From NCBI GenBank assembly GCA_937120965.1, contig CAKZKA010000058.1, forward strand, positions 16,946 through 80,945: a DNA stretch of 64,000 bases. The letters run 5' to 3'. Of this stretch, positions 8,211 to 17,276 are shown one piece after another; position 1 is the stretch's first letter; the number at the start of each line of letters is the position of its first letter. The notes below the pieces were generated by a model. The model searched no databases, was not told where the DNA came from, and saw only the letters and a program-made list of their open reading frames with translations. This stretch comes from an uncultured Chloroflexota bacterium. Its GTDB lineage: Bacteria > Chloroflexota > Chloroflexia > Chloroflexales > Chloroflexaceae. A program made the translations under genes and the position numbers.

Positions 8211-8510
8211 CCATGCGGCTGCGCCGCATAACCCGGAATGAACATATGTGTTTTTGGGAGGGCTGCGCCCTCCCAGGCCCTCCCGGTGGGGAGGGCCTGC
8301 CGCCCCCACGGGCAGGGGGATGGGGAAACCTGGTTTCCCCATATGTTCACATCAGTCATTCCATGCGGCTGCGCCGCATAACCCGGAATGAACATATGTG
8401 TTTTTGGGAGGACTACGCCCTCCCAGGCCCTCCCGGTGGGGAGGGCCTGCCGCCCCCACGGGCAGGGGGATGGGGAAACCTGGTTTCCCCGTATGTTCAC
8501 ATCAGACCTT
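8211..8510. repeat. Two tandem 150-bp family B units
   Basis: Units 8211-8360 and 8361-8510 differ at only a few positions. Each carries, in order, the GCGGCTGCGCCGC module, TGAACATATG, the GGGAGGGC/GCCCTCCC hairpin, a GGGAGGGCC block and GGGGAAACCTGGTTTCCCC, closing with CATATGTTCA. This is the clearest view of a complete family B unit. Confidence 0.9.
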
Positions 8511-8538
8511 CGCGGCCCTGTTCGCCTCGGGAGGAGCC

Positions 8539-9783
8539 ATGCGTCACCGCCCCCGCCTGATCGGGCTTGCCGCCTGTCTGCTGGTGTTGCTCGCCACGTG
8601 TAGTCTTCCATTTACCAGCAGACACCCGTTGCGTGTGGCCGCCTTTATCGCTGCGCCAACCACCATTCTCGGCCCCACGGTTCTGCCCACTGTTACCCCC
8701 GTGGCAGCACCGGCTGCGACCCCGGCCCTCGAGCCGCCTGCCGCGCCGCCCCTGGCAGCCGTACTGGCCCCGGCCCGCACCGGCGATGGCGCGCCCCTGG
8801 CGCCCGAGCTGCTCGCCCGCGCCGCGCAGATGGACACCTACCTGACTGCGCTGGCCCGGCAGGGCGCCTTCAGCGGCTCGGTGCTGGTAGCGGCCCGGGG
8901 TCGCGTCCTGCTGAGTCGAGGCTACGGTATGGCCAATCGCGAAGAGGGCATCACCGCCACAGCAACTACACGCTACCGCCTGGCCTCGGTCACCAAGCCG
9001 CTGACCGCCCTGGGCGTGCTGCGTCTGGCGGCGGCGGGAAAGCTGGACCTCGATGCGTCGGTCTGCGCGTACTTCGATAACTGCCCGCCGGCCTGGGCGC
9101 CGATTACGCTGGCGCATCTCCTCAGCCACTCCTCGGGCCTGGCAAACTACACCGATTTTGCCGAATTTGCCACTGTGGAGCTATCCCCCTCCACGCCCGA
9201 TCAAACCATCGCCCGCTTCCGTAACCTGCCGCTTGGCTTCGTTCCCGGCACTATGTACCACTACACCAACTCGAACTACGTGGTCCTGGGCCGGCTGATC
9301 GAACGGGTTGCAGGGACGAGCTACGAAGAGTTTCTGCGTCGCGAGTTGTTTCAGCCGCTGGGCATGCAGGATACCGGCCTGGACCCTGGCGACTTCGGCC
9401 CGCTCAACGGCACCCGCGGCTACGCCGGGGGGCAACTCGATATTCCCCTCGATGTGAGCAACCTCTTTGCCGCCGGCGATCTCTACTCCAGCGTCGAAGA
9501 TCTCTACAAACTGGCTCAGGCCCTCGACGCTGGCAGGGTGCTGCCGCCCGAGCTGGTGGCGCGTATGACCACCCCCGGGCATGGCAGCTACGGCCTGGGG
9601 TGGAAGATCGAGCAGCGCGGGGCGCATCGCCTGATCTACCACCCCGGCTCCATGAGCGGCGCCGCCACATGGTTCGGGCGCTACCCCGACCAGGGCGTGA
9701 CGATCATCGTGCTCAGCAATGACTATTACGCCAATGTCTACGCCATCGCCGATTATCTGGCAGGGCAGGTGTTGGGATCGTGA
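8539..9783 (+). CDS. Serine hydrolase, class C beta-lactamase/PBP-like
   Basis: A 414-aa exported protein. A hydrophobic signal (LIGLAACLLVLLATC) is followed by a Pro/Ala/Thr linker (to about residue 95) and a beta-lactamase-fold domain. The three active-site motifs are visible: SVTK (S-x-x-K, about 150), YTN (Y-x-N, about 242) and HPGS (H-x-G, about 368). Family members are D-alanyl-D-alanine peptidases, esterases or class C beta-lactamases; this one is not clearly a resistance enzyme. A cysteine at the end of the hydrophobic segment (LATC) could be a lipidation site but is not a canonical lipobox. ATG at 8539 follows GGGAGGAG; the longer frame upstream is translated family B repeat. Confidence 0.88.
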   Translation: MRHRPRLIGLAACLLVLLATCSLPFTSRHPLRVAAFIAAPTTILGPTVLPTVTPVAAPAATPALEPPAAPPLAAVLAPARTGDGAPLAPELLARAAQMDTYLTALARQGAFSGSVLVAARGRVLLSRGYGMANREEGITATATTRYRLASVTKPLTALGVLRLAAAGKLDLDASVCAYFDNCPPAWAPITLAHLLSHSSGLANYTDFAEFATVELSPSTPDQTIARFRNLPLGFVPGTMYHYTNSNYVVLGRLIERVAGTSYEEFLRRELFQPLGMQDTGLDPGDFGPLNGTRGYAGGQLDIPLDVSNLFAAGDLYSSVEDLYKLAQALDAGRVLPPELVARMTTPGHGSYGLGWKIEQRGAHRLIYHPGSMSGAATWFGRYPDQGVTIIVLSNDYYANVYAIADYLAGQVLGS

Positions 9784-9846
9784 GCGGTTGCCTGCCACCC
9801 CGGCAGACGGGGGGCTTGGGAAACCCGGGTTCCCCGTATGTTCACG
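9784..9846. repeat. Family B fragment between convergent genes
   Basis: A short converging gap. A degenerate GGGAAACCCGGGTTCCCC palindrome lies at about 9814-9832 and may serve as a terminator for either gene. Confidence 0.5.
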
Positions 9847-11412
9847 TCAGAGCTTCTCGGCAATCGCCTTCGGCTGCGTAAAGAGATGCAGGTAATCCGG
9901 CCCGCCGGCCTTGCTGTCAGTGCCCGACATGTTGAAACCGCCGAAGGGATGGACACCCACCAGCGCGCCGGTGCATTTGCGGTTGAGGTAGAGATTGCCC
10001 ACATGGAACTCCTCGCGGGCGCGCTCCAGGCGTTCGAGCGAGCGCGAGTAGAGTGAGCCGGTCAGGCCGTACTCGGTGCCATTGGCAAAGGCCAGAGCCT
10101 CATCGAAATCGCGCGCGCGGGTAACGGCCAGCACCGGGCCGAAGATCTCCTCCTGGCTGATGCGCGCCTCGTGGGGCACGTCGGCAAACACCGTGGGGTT
10201 GATGAAATACCCCCCGTCCTTGAGCAGGTCGTGGTCCACCACCTCGCCACCTGCTACCAGCCGACCTTCCTCCTGACCAATGGCGATGTATTCGCTGATC
10301 GTATGAAAGGCCCGCTGGTCAATCACCGCACCCACGTCCGTTTCGGGCTGCGCCGGGTTGCCCAGCCGCAGGGCGCGAGTACGCTCGACCACGCGCTGCA
10401 ACACCTGGTCGTACACCTCCTCGACGACAATTGCCCGCGAGCAGGCGCTGCACTTCTGGCCCTGAAAACCAAAGGCCCCGGCGACGATCCCGGCAGCGGC
10501 GGCGTCCAGATCTGCGGTTTCGTCCACCACCGTGGCATCCTTGCCGCCCATCTCGAGAATGGTGCGCTTGAGCCAGTTCTGGCCCGGCTGGCGTACCGCC
10601 GCCCGACCCAGGATCCGCAAGCCTACCTGCTTCGAGCCGGTAAAGCCAATGAAGCGCACCTTTGGATGATCCACCAGGTAATCACCCAGCACGGCGTCAT
10701 CACCGGGCACGTAGTTGACCACCCCCGGCGGCAGGCCCGCGGCCTCCAGCACCTCCACCAGCTTCGCTGCCATCACCGGGGCGCGCGGTGAGGGCTTGAG
10801 CACGACGGTGTTGCCGGTGACAATCGGCGCGACGACCAGGGTCGTGACAATCGCCAGTGGAAAGTTCCACGGCGGGATGGCCAGTCCCGGCCCCAGGGGA
10901 AGATAGCGCAGCTCGTTGTACTCGCCGGGGTAGGGAGTGAGTGACTGCCGTTCGCCCTGGAGGCGCAGCGCCTGGCGCGCGTAGTACTCGCAAAAGTCAA
11001 TCGCCTCGGCCACGTCGGCGTCGGCCTCGACCCAGGTCTTGCTGACTTCATAGACGATCCAGGCGGCCAGGTCCTCTTTGTTGCGGCGCATTATCGCTGC
11101 GGCGCGCAGCAGCACCTGCGCGCGCGCCTCCACTGGAACGCGGCGCCAGGAGTGGAACGCGGCCTCGGCTGCCTCCAGCGCCTGGTTGGCCAGGGCCTGA
11201 TCGGCCTTCGCCACATAGCCAACCACTTTCTTCGGCTCGGCGGGGTTGATCGAGGCCAGCTTCTCCTCGCGGAGGATGCGCTCACCGTGGATCACCACCG
11301 GGTACGTAGCGCCGAACTGGCCGGCCACGTGGCGCAGGGCGCGCTGCATCGCCGCGCGCCGCTCCGAGGAGGAAAAATCGCCGAACGGTTCGTTGCGAAA
11401 CTCTGGCAGCAT
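9847..11412 (-). CDS. rocA: L-glutamate gamma-semialdehyde (P5C) dehydrogenase
   Basis: A 521-aa aldehyde dehydrogenase that oxidises P5C/glutamate semialdehyde to glutamate with NAD, the second step of proline breakdown. Seen are the NAD-binding segments PPWNFPLAI and FTGSKQVGLRI, the catalytic-base motif LEMGGKDATVVDETAD, and the nucleophile in GFQGQKCSACSR. The KCTGALVGVHPFGGFNMSGTDSKAGGPDYL tail region is characteristic of the RocA/PutA subgroup. Length is typical. ATG at 11412 follows AAGGAG; the frame extends upstream only through family B repeats. No proline dehydrogenase lies in the window. Confidence 0.93.
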   Translation of the reverse strand: MLPEFRNEPFGDFSSSERRAAMQRALRHVAGQFGATYPVVIHGERILREEKLASINPAEPKKVVGYVAKADQALANQALEAAEAAFHSWRRVPVEARAQVLLRAAAIMRRNKEDLAAWIVYEVSKTWVEADADVAEAIDFCEYYARQALRLQGERQSLTPYPGEYNELRYLPLGPGLAIPPWNFPLAIVTTLVVAPIVTGNTVVLKPSPRAPVMAAKLVEVLEAAGLPPGVVNYVPGDDAVLGDYLVDHPKVRFIGFTGSKQVGLRILGRAAVRQPGQNWLKRTILEMGGKDATVVDETADLDAAAAGIVAGAFGFQGQKCSACSRAIVVEEVYDQVLQRVVERTRALRLGNPAQPETDVGAVIDQRAFHTISEYIAIGQEEGRLVAGGEVVDHDLLKDGGYFINPTVFADVPHEARISQEEIFGPVLAVTRARDFDEALAFANGTEYGLTGSLYSRSLERLERAREEFHVGNLYLNRKCTGALVGVHPFGGFNMSGTDSKAGGPDYLHLFTQPKAIAEKL

Positions 11413-11860
11413 GTTCGCGCTCCTTCGCATAGCATCCTTCACACCTGGTATCTTGCAAGCAACCCGCCCGCGGGAGGGTTTGGGAGGGCTTCGCCCTCCC
11501 AGGAAATACCCCGCCAGCGGGGAGGGTTTGGGAGGGCTTCGCCCTCCCAGGAAATACCCCGCCCGCGGGAGGGTTTGGGAGGGCTTCGCCCTCCCAAGAA
11601 CAATAATATTTTCATTCTGGCGTTGTGCGGCGCAGCCGCATGGATGACTGAGGTGAACATACGGGGAAACCGGGTTTCCCCACCTGCGGTGAGCCTGTCG
11701 AACCGCACCCCTGCCTGTAGGGGGGCGCCAGCCGCTCCCACCCGCGGTTGGGAAATGGGGAAACCGGGTTTCCCCATCCCCCTCCCTGATGTGCGGCGCA
11801 GCCACGTGGGCGGCTGATACGGCCAGGGGAAACCAGGTTTCCCACCCCTGACGGCTGGGC
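11413..11860. repeat. Family B cluster between rocA and the M61 peptidase gene
   Basis: Three consecutive GGGAGGGCTTCGCCCTCCC hairpins spaced about 50 bp apart (11485-11600), a GCGGCGCAGCCGC module, and GGGGAAACCGGGTTTCCCC at about 11662 and 11757, with a degenerate copy near 11823. No gene seen. Confidence 0.85.
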
Positions 11861-13609
11861 CTACGCAGAAGCCTGCCACAGCGCCATGCCGAGCCACGAG
11901 TGATAGGCCCGTCGCTGCGCATCGTCTGGCGCCTCGACCGGGGCAATGACCGCGCGGTCGGGCGGCGCCTCGGCCAGCGTCACCGTCGCCTCGATCAGCG
12001 CATCGCCCCGGAACAGCGTCAGACGCACCGTATCGCCAGGCTGCCGCTCCTCCAGCCGCTCGTTGAGCCGTTCGTCGTTCACGCGCCACCCGTCAAGCGC
12101 CAGCAACTCGTCGCCCGCATAGACGCCCGTTGCCCAGGCCGGACTGTCGGAGCGCACGCTCTCGATGATCGTTCGCTCACCCTGTCGTTTGAGAGCACAC
12201 CCCAGCCACGCCCGCGGCCCCTTCCGCTCCCAGCGCAGCTCCAGACCTGCCACTGCCAGGGCGCGGGCATAATCCAGCTCCGCGACACCAGACACGTAAC
12301 GCGCAAAGAACTCGCTGAACACGCCCTGCCGGTCACCCGTCAGTTCTTCCACCGCTGCCAGCAGGGCCCCCTCCTCGGGGATTCCCGGTCTGCTCAACGG
12401 GTAGGCAGCGTAGAGCTGCCGCAGCAGATCGTCGAGCGAACACCTGCCACCGGTAAACGCGCGGATCTCCATATCCAGCAGGAAGCAGACCAGACCGCCC
12501 TTCAGGTAGTATGAAACGCTGGAATTGGCGCTGTTCTCATCGGGGCGATAAAACTTGATCCAGGCATCGAAGCTACTCTGCTCCAGGCTCTGGAGCAGAC
12601 GCCCCGGCTGACTCTGAAGGTGCGCGATCGCCTCAGCCAGCCGCTCCAGAAACCGCTCAGGCGTCATCAGGCCCGCCCGAACCAGCAACAGGTTGTCGTA
12701 GTAACTGGTGGCACCCTCCACCAGCCAGAGCAGCCGGGTGTAGTTCTCGCGGCGATAGTCGAAGGGGCCGAGAGGCGCCGGGCGCAGGCGTTTGGCGTTC
12801 CAGACGTGGAACAGCTCGTGCGAGGTGAGCGACAGATACCGCTCGTAATTCCGCTCCGGACGGAACGTCCAGCGATCAACCTGGTTGGTCACACTGTTGC
12901 GGTGCTCCAACCCGCCGCCGCGGCCATCGAGCAAGTGCAGAATGAAGGTGTAGTGACGGTAGGGCAGACCGCCAAAAAAGTCCCGCTGCACCTCGACAAT
13001 CCGACGCGTATCGCGGATCAGGCGCGCCTCGTCCTCATTGCCGCGCCCCCAGATCGCGATGCGATGGGGAATACCGTCCACCTCAAAGGTAAGCAGACGG
13101 TGAGTGCCGCACTCAACGGGACAATCTACCAGTTCATCATAATCGGCGGCGAGGAACTCGTTGGGCCGATCCGCCGGTTCAAGACCGGTCGTCACCTGCC
13201 AGGCGGGCGGCGCGTCGACCCGCAGGCGCAACGGCTCGGCCTCACGGCCAGACACAGCCATGAACACACAGGCGCCGTTGAAATAGCCGTGCGTGCCGTC
13301 CAGGTGGCTGGTTCGCACCGTCAGGTCATTGGCATAGACCTGGTAGCGCACCTGGATCCGTTCTGCCCCTCCAGTTTCGACGCGCCAGGCATCCTTGGCG
13401 ATTTTGCGCCAGGGCAAGGCGGTACCCGCGGCAGCCGCCCACGCGCCAAACCCCTGGACGTGCCGGGCGTACTCGCGGATCATGTACGACCCGGGCGTCC
13501 ACGATGGTAAAATCAGATCGACAAACGCCCCTGCTAGCCCGTCCACCTCGATCGTGACGTGAAAGAGGTGAGTATGCGGTTGGGGCATGGCGATGGTATA
13601 GGTGATCAT
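11861..13609 (-). CDS. M61 family metallopeptidase with PDZ domain
   Basis: A 582-aa protein of the M61 (glycyl aminopeptidase-like) family. An N-terminal beta domain (opening ITYTIAMPQPHTHLFHVTIE, with PSWTPGSYMIREYARHV) precedes the catalytic region. Zinc motif HELFH lies at about 264-268 and is followed by WNAKRLRP. The second acidic ligand fits LWLVEGATSYYDN, and the GGLEHRNS loop is conserved in the family. A PDZ-like domain (about 470-555; GVYAGDELLALDGWRVND) ends the protein. No signal peptide is seen, so a cytosolic location is likely. There is no obvious ribosome-binding site at the ATG; an internal ATG 7 codons later is possible. Confidence 0.9.
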   Translation of the reverse strand: MITYTIAMPQPHTHLFHVTIEVDGLAGAFVDLILPSWTPGSYMIREYARHVQGFGAWAAAAGTALPWRKIAKDAWRVETGGAERIQVRYQVYANDLTVRTSHLDGTHGYFNGACVFMAVSGREAEPLRLRVDAPPAWQVTTGLEPADRPNEFLAADYDELVDCPVECGTHRLLTFEVDGIPHRIAIWGRGNEDEARLIRDTRRIVEVQRDFFGGLPYRHYTFILHLLDGRGGGLEHRNSVTNQVDRWTFRPERNYERYLSLTSHELFHVWNAKRLRPAPLGPFDYRRENYTRLLWLVEGATSYYDNLLLVRAGLMTPERFLERLAEAIAHLQSQPGRLLQSLEQSSFDAWIKFYRPDENSANSSVSYYLKGGLVCFLLDMEIRAFTGGRCSLDDLLRQLYAAYPLSRPGIPEEGALLAAVEELTGDRQGVFSEFFARYVSGVAELDYARALAVAGLELRWERKGPRAWLGCALKRQGERTIIESVRSDSPAWATGVYAGDELLALDGWRVNDERLNERLEERQPGDTVRLTLFRGDALIEATVTLAEAPPDRAVIAPVEAPDDAQRRAYHSWLGMALWQASA

Positions 13610-13910
13610 TGTTCAGACGAGAGGAGATTCGCGACTGGCGAGGGAGCGACCTTCGCACACGCTCTCCGCGAGCAGGGGCGTGGAGAAGCGCAGGTTCCCC
13701 GTGGTCATTGTCAGAGATTCTCCGGGGAGAGCTGCCTCCTCCCCGGCCCTCCCCTGCTGGGGCGGGAACCGGTCTCCTCCTCCCGACGGGGGAGGCTGGA
13801 AGAGGGGCAGAACGCTGCAAACTCCCCCCGTGGGCAGGGGCCTGGGGAAACCCGGTTTCCCCAACCCTCCCCTCAGGAAGGGGCATGGGGAAACCCGGTT
13901 TCCCCAGCTA
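13610..13910. repeat. Gap with family B modules
   Basis: GGGGAAACCCGGTTTCCCC occurs at about 13844 and 13887, with GC-rich inverted segments upstream (13735-13830). The part nearest the M61 gene (13610-13730) shows nothing recognisable. Confidence 0.65.
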
Positions 13911-15731
13911 TCAGTCCGTATACGGTCGGAACAGACGCTCGAAGAGCAGATCGAAATTCGGCGACTCAGAAGAAATACGCTCATAGATCTCCACCACGCG
14001 GGCGGCCTGGTCGCGGCGGCGCCACACCGCCTCGGCGAAGCGGCCGTCATTGACCACGCCGCGCTGCTGGAGAAAGGCGTAGAACTGCTTGATCGCCGTG
14101 CAGATCTCACGCACCTGGCGTGCCGACGTGTTCCCCACCCGGTGCGGATAGTAGTAGAACAGGCACTCATCGAGGGTGGCGTAGTCGCCCTCGGCGAGGT
14201 TTCGCCCGTAGTACGACTCGAGAAAATCGGCGTAGATCGAGAGGGCGCGCACCCGGGCGCGGGCCGTTGCGGCGCTCTTCCCCATTTCCAGCAGATAATC
14301 CTGGAACTGCCCGAGCAAATCATCATTGGCGCCGCAGACATCGTCCGGTTCTGCTACATCGAGATCATCATCGAAGTCGTCATCGAAACCTTCGTCGAGA
14401 TCATCGAGTTCAGCCTCTTCCCAGGCCTCCTGCCAATCGCCAGCGCTCAGCACATCGAACACCAGGTCATCATCGGCCTGCTCTTCGGGGGCAACCAGCT
14501 CGAGACGGGGAAACAGATCCGGGGCGCGCGCCAGCAGGTCGTTCAGATGGGAGGCGATGATCAGCTCAACCTCCTCGGGGCGCGCCGACTGTAGCCGCTC
14601 AACCGTTTCCGGCGGCAGGAGGGAGAACATCCGATCGCGCGCAGCGAGGATGACCATCGGATCGTCCGGGTCAATCGCATCATCATCGCCGGGGACGTCC
14701 GTATCCCAGAACTCATCATTCGACCAGTCATCATCATCGTGGTTCAGGCGACTGAAGAACGGCTGGCGGCCAGGGTCGGCATGAGCCGCGCCAAAGGCCG
14801 AGGCCCGCTGCACCTGACCGCTCCAGAGGCCGGCCTCGGCATCGCGCTGCCGGGCCTGGCGCAAATCGCGCTGCAAGGCGTCAATCTCGGCCAGCAGGGC
14901 ATCATCGCTGGCCTGGCGACTGTGCCCCTCGGCCGGCGGTTCAAACACCTCGTCGGCGCCAAAGATATGCAGCGCGCCGATGCGCTGGGTGGTGAGAAAC
15001 GTGTCGTCCACCAGATGCACGCGGCCATCGCGGAGCACGAGGTGCTGCCAGGGACTACCGGGGTAATCGGCGCGCCAGGGAGCGGCAGCAAAAATCGGCA
15101 ACACCACCTCGCTGCACGGCACCAGGGCCGCCTGCGCGCGACGCACCCGCTCGACAATCGCCTCGAGCAGTTCCGCGTCCTGCGCGGCGACAGCGGCGGC
15201 ACGGAAGGCTTCGCGGGCCTCGCGCTCGATCTCCAGCACCAGCGGCTCGGCGCACACCACCCGCATCACGATGCTATCGCCGGCAACGAACCCGCTCTGC
15301 GCGTACCAGGCCCGCAAATTGAACGCCGGGAGCGTGGCGAGGTCCGCCTCGACCCCGGCAGGGAGCGCGGCCAGGAGCGCGCCGTTGGGGCTTTGCAAAG
15401 CGCAGGTTCCGGGGCGCTGGTTCACAAACGGTTGCAGATGGGCCAGGGGCAGCAGACCGGCTTCGATGTCCTGCGGGCGTGGCAGGCAACGAAAGCGTAG
15501 ACCCTCAAGCGCCACACGCAGCGGCACCAGGTGTGTGCGACTCAACCGCAGCCACCCCAGCTTCAAGCCATCCCAGCGCAGGCGCTCACGGATAGTTGCG
15601 TAGGGGTTCTTGGCGCTGCTTGGACGCCGTTCAAGCACCCGGTCGAGGATGCGACGCTCCTCCACCGGGCCATCATATTCGTGGGCCAGGTGCCGTAAAA
15701 TGCTGGCGATTGTGGGCTCGTGCTGTGTCAT
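13911..15731 (-). CDS. Acidic protein of unknown function, wHTH-like N-terminus and SAM-like C-terminus
   Basis: A 606-aa protein I do not recognise. Residues 1-90 look like a winged helix (IASILRHLAHEYDGPVEERR, then NPYATIRERLRWDGLKLGW). A central part (about 90-290) has mixed secondary structure. A strongly acidic stretch includes NHDDDDWSNDEFWDTD and LDEGFDDDFDDDLDV. Residues about 490-600 (LLGQFQDYLLEMGKSAATARARVRAL, with QVREICTAIKQFYAFLQQRG) resemble the SAM-like core-binding domain of tyrosine recombinases, but no catalytic domain follows. This suggests DNA or protein binding, not recombination. The ATG chosen has GGGGG upstream; an ATG 5 codons earlier is the alternative. Confidence 0.8.
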   Translation of the reverse strand: MTQHEPTIASILRHLAHEYDGPVEERRILDRVLERRPSSAKNPYATIRERLRWDGLKLGWLRLSRTHLVPLRVALEGLRFRCLPRPQDIEAGLLPLAHLQPFVNQRPGTCALQSPNGALLAALPAGVEADLATLPAFNLRAWYAQSGFVAGDSIVMRVVCAEPLVLEIEREAREAFRAAAVAAQDAELLEAIVERVRRAQAALVPCSEVVLPIFAAAPWRADYPGSPWQHLVLRDGRVHLVDDTFLTTQRIGALHIFGADEVFEPPAEGHSRQASDDALLAEIDALQRDLRQARQRDAEAGLWSGQVQRASAFGAAHADPGRQPFFSRLNHDDDDWSNDEFWDTDVPGDDDAIDPDDPMVILAARDRMFSLLPPETVERLQSARPEEVELIIASHLNDLLARAPDLFPRLELVAPEEQADDDLVFDVLSAGDWQEAWEEAELDDLDEGFDDDFDDDLDVAEPDDVCGANDDLLGQFQDYLLEMGKSAATARARVRALSIYADFLESYYGRNLAEGDYATLDECLFYYYPHRVGNTSARQVREICTAIKQFYAFLQQRGVVNDGRFAEAVWRRRDQAARVVEIYERISSESPNFDLLFERLFRPYTD

Positions 15732-15746
15732 GGCCCCCTGCTCCAT

Positions 15747-15855
15747 CAGATACGAATGCTACCGCCCCGGGGCGTGTCTCGCGGGCTAGAGCACTGACTG
15801 GAATAATCGACTAAGGCCAGTACTTTTCAAATAAGCCAACCGTCCCCTCCCCAGT
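15747..15855. other. Short gap upstream of the acidic protein
   Basis: No repeat or gene recognised. It should hold the promoter of the minus-strand gene, but no clear -35/-10 pair was found. Confidence 0.4.
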
Positions 15856-16056
15856 CATAAGGGCGGACAGGACATCCGAGCCAACGTGGCTTATACCGCA
15901 TTGGAACGCCCCCGCGCATGGCTCTGGTCTCCCCGCTTCGACAGGCTCAGCGCAGGCTCTCCAGCGAAGCTGGAGCGGGGCCGGGGGTGAGCACCAACCA
16001 GCGCATCCCAACCCCATAACGCCTGTCGGCGCTCATACGTTCTGTCCGCCCCTGAA
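15856..16056. mobile_element. Family A MITE, copy A3
   Basis: A 201-bp copy from CATAAGGGCGGACAGGAC to GTTCTGTCCGCCCCTGAA. Flanks CCTCCCCAGT and CTAGCGGGGG do not match, so the target duplication is lost or the copy moved by recombination. Confidence 0.88.
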
Positions 16057-16122
16057 CTAGCGGGGGGGAGGCTGGGAGGAAGGCGAAACGCCCCACACCC
16101 TCCCGCGCGGGCCAGGCTCGCC

Positions 16123-17040
16123 TCAATGCAGAGGCCGCGCCGCCCCGAGCGGCCCCCAGCCAGCAAACAGATCGGGATGCACCAGACGCGCCAGCAATTC
16201 CAGACTATCAACAACCCGGGGACCAGGGCGGCTGAAGTAGCTGTTGGCATCAACGGCAAAGACTCGCCCGCTACGCACGGCGGGGAGCGTCTCCCAGCCG
16301 GGGCGTTGCGGTAGCACTGCCAGCGCCTCACTAACTGTTCGCTCGAGATCAAAACCGCACGGGGCCAGTACCATCACTTCGGAGGCAAAGGCAACCACCT
16401 CACTCCACGCCACCCGCCGGGAGGGCTCACCCGGCGCACCGAAACCCGTCGAGCCGCCAGCCAGTTCAATCAATTCAGGGAGCCAGTGGCCAGGACCAAA
16501 GGGTGGATCGAGCCACTCCAGGTATGCCACGCGAGGCCGGGAAGTTACACGGGCCGCTCGTTCACGAACCCGCTCGACACGGGCGCGCAACTGAGCGACC
16601 AGTTCCGCAGCGCGCGCGCGCCGTCCAGTGGCGTGGCCCACGGCGAGGATGCTACCGAAGACACCCTCCAGGTCCGTCGGCTCGAGCGAGAGGATGCGCG
16701 GCGCAGCGCTCACCTCGGCCACGGCGCGCTCCACGACACCGAACGACACCGCGCAGACATCACAGAGAGCCTGCGTAAGCACAAGATCGGGTTGCAGCTC
16801 TTCAAGCAGCGCCGTGTTCAGATCATAGATCGAGATACCATCGCGAAGTTGGCCACGCACCGCGGCGTCAATCTCCGCAGAGGTCGCATTGTGGTGATCG
16901 AGCGCGCTGGAGGTAATGACGGGACGCTGACGCGCCTCGGGCGGATAATCACATTCGTGCGTTACCGCAACGACGTGATCGCCCAACCCCAGGGCGAAAG
17001 CTATTTCCGTAGTGCTCGGCAGGAGCGAGACAATGCGCAT
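16123..17040 (-). CDS. BtuF-like cobalamin-binding protein
   Basis: A 305-aa protein of the helical-backbone metal-receptor/BtuF fold. The opening RIVSLLPSTTEIAFALGLGD is diagnostic, followed by VVAVTHECDYPPEA, LEELQPDLVLTQALCDVCAVS and a long central helix (about 140-165). Family members bind cobalamin or siderophores for ABC importers. Unusually no signal peptide or lipobox is present, and no permease or ATPase gene lies nearby, so it may be cytosolic or associate with a distant transporter. The start at 17040 follows GGGGGTGGC and places the protein at the conserved motif. Function as a corrinoid binder is inferred from the family. Confidence 0.8.
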   Translation of the reverse strand: MRIVSLLPSTTEIAFALGLGDHVVAVTHECDYPPEARQRPVITSSALDHHNATSAEIDAAVRGQLRDGISIYDLNTALLEELQPDLVLTQALCDVCAVSFGVVERAVAEVSAAPRILSLEPTDLEGVFGSILAVGHATGRRARAAELVAQLRARVERVRERAARVTSRPRVAYLEWLDPPFGPGHWLPELIELAGGSTGFGAPGEPSRRVAWSEVVAFASEVMVLAPCGFDLERTVSEALAVLPQRPGWETLPAVRSGRVFAVDANSYFSRPGPRVVDSLELLARLVHPDLFAGWGPLGAARPLH

Positions 17041-17141
17041 GCCACCCCCCATCCCGGTTGTCTATGGCTTACAGGGTAGCATCCGCGCGATGGTGTGTCA
17101 AGGCGAGTGATGGCGGTACAACGTAGGGGCAACCGCGCAAG

Positions 17142-17203
17142 CCCGGGAGCAAGGACGTCCCGCCCTCGTCAGCGTGCGAGGGCAGGCTGCCTTCGCTCCC
17201 GGG
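17142..17203. terminator. Two-stage hairpin downstream of pyk
   Basis: CCCGGGAGC (17142-17150) pairs with GCTCCCGGG (17195-17203), and inside it GCCCTCG (17162-17168) pairs with CGAGGGC (17177-17183). It lies 74 bp beyond the pyk stop codon on the minus strand, so it may end the comEA-pyk transcript. There is no U-tract. Confidence 0.45.
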
Positions 17204-17276
17204 GGAGTGCGACGTAATGTGTTGCAGCCACCGGCCGGTTGGCGGAGCGCAGCGCAACCCGATTCCCCCGCTCGCG

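Noticed and set aside
8211..8510. CRISPR array
   Set aside because: Only two 150-bp units, palindromic through their length, with no spacers and no cas genes.
10171..10791. 206-aa plus-strand ORF opposite rocA
   Set aside because: Shadow of a conserved dehydrogenase gene.
13911..14400. Tyrosine recombinase/integrase
   Set aside because: Only the SAM-like domain is suggested; no R-H-R-Y catalytic residues follow.
13602..14594. 330-aa plus-strand ORF
   Set aside because: It begins in repeat sequence and continues opposite the acidic protein gene; composition mirrors the other strand.
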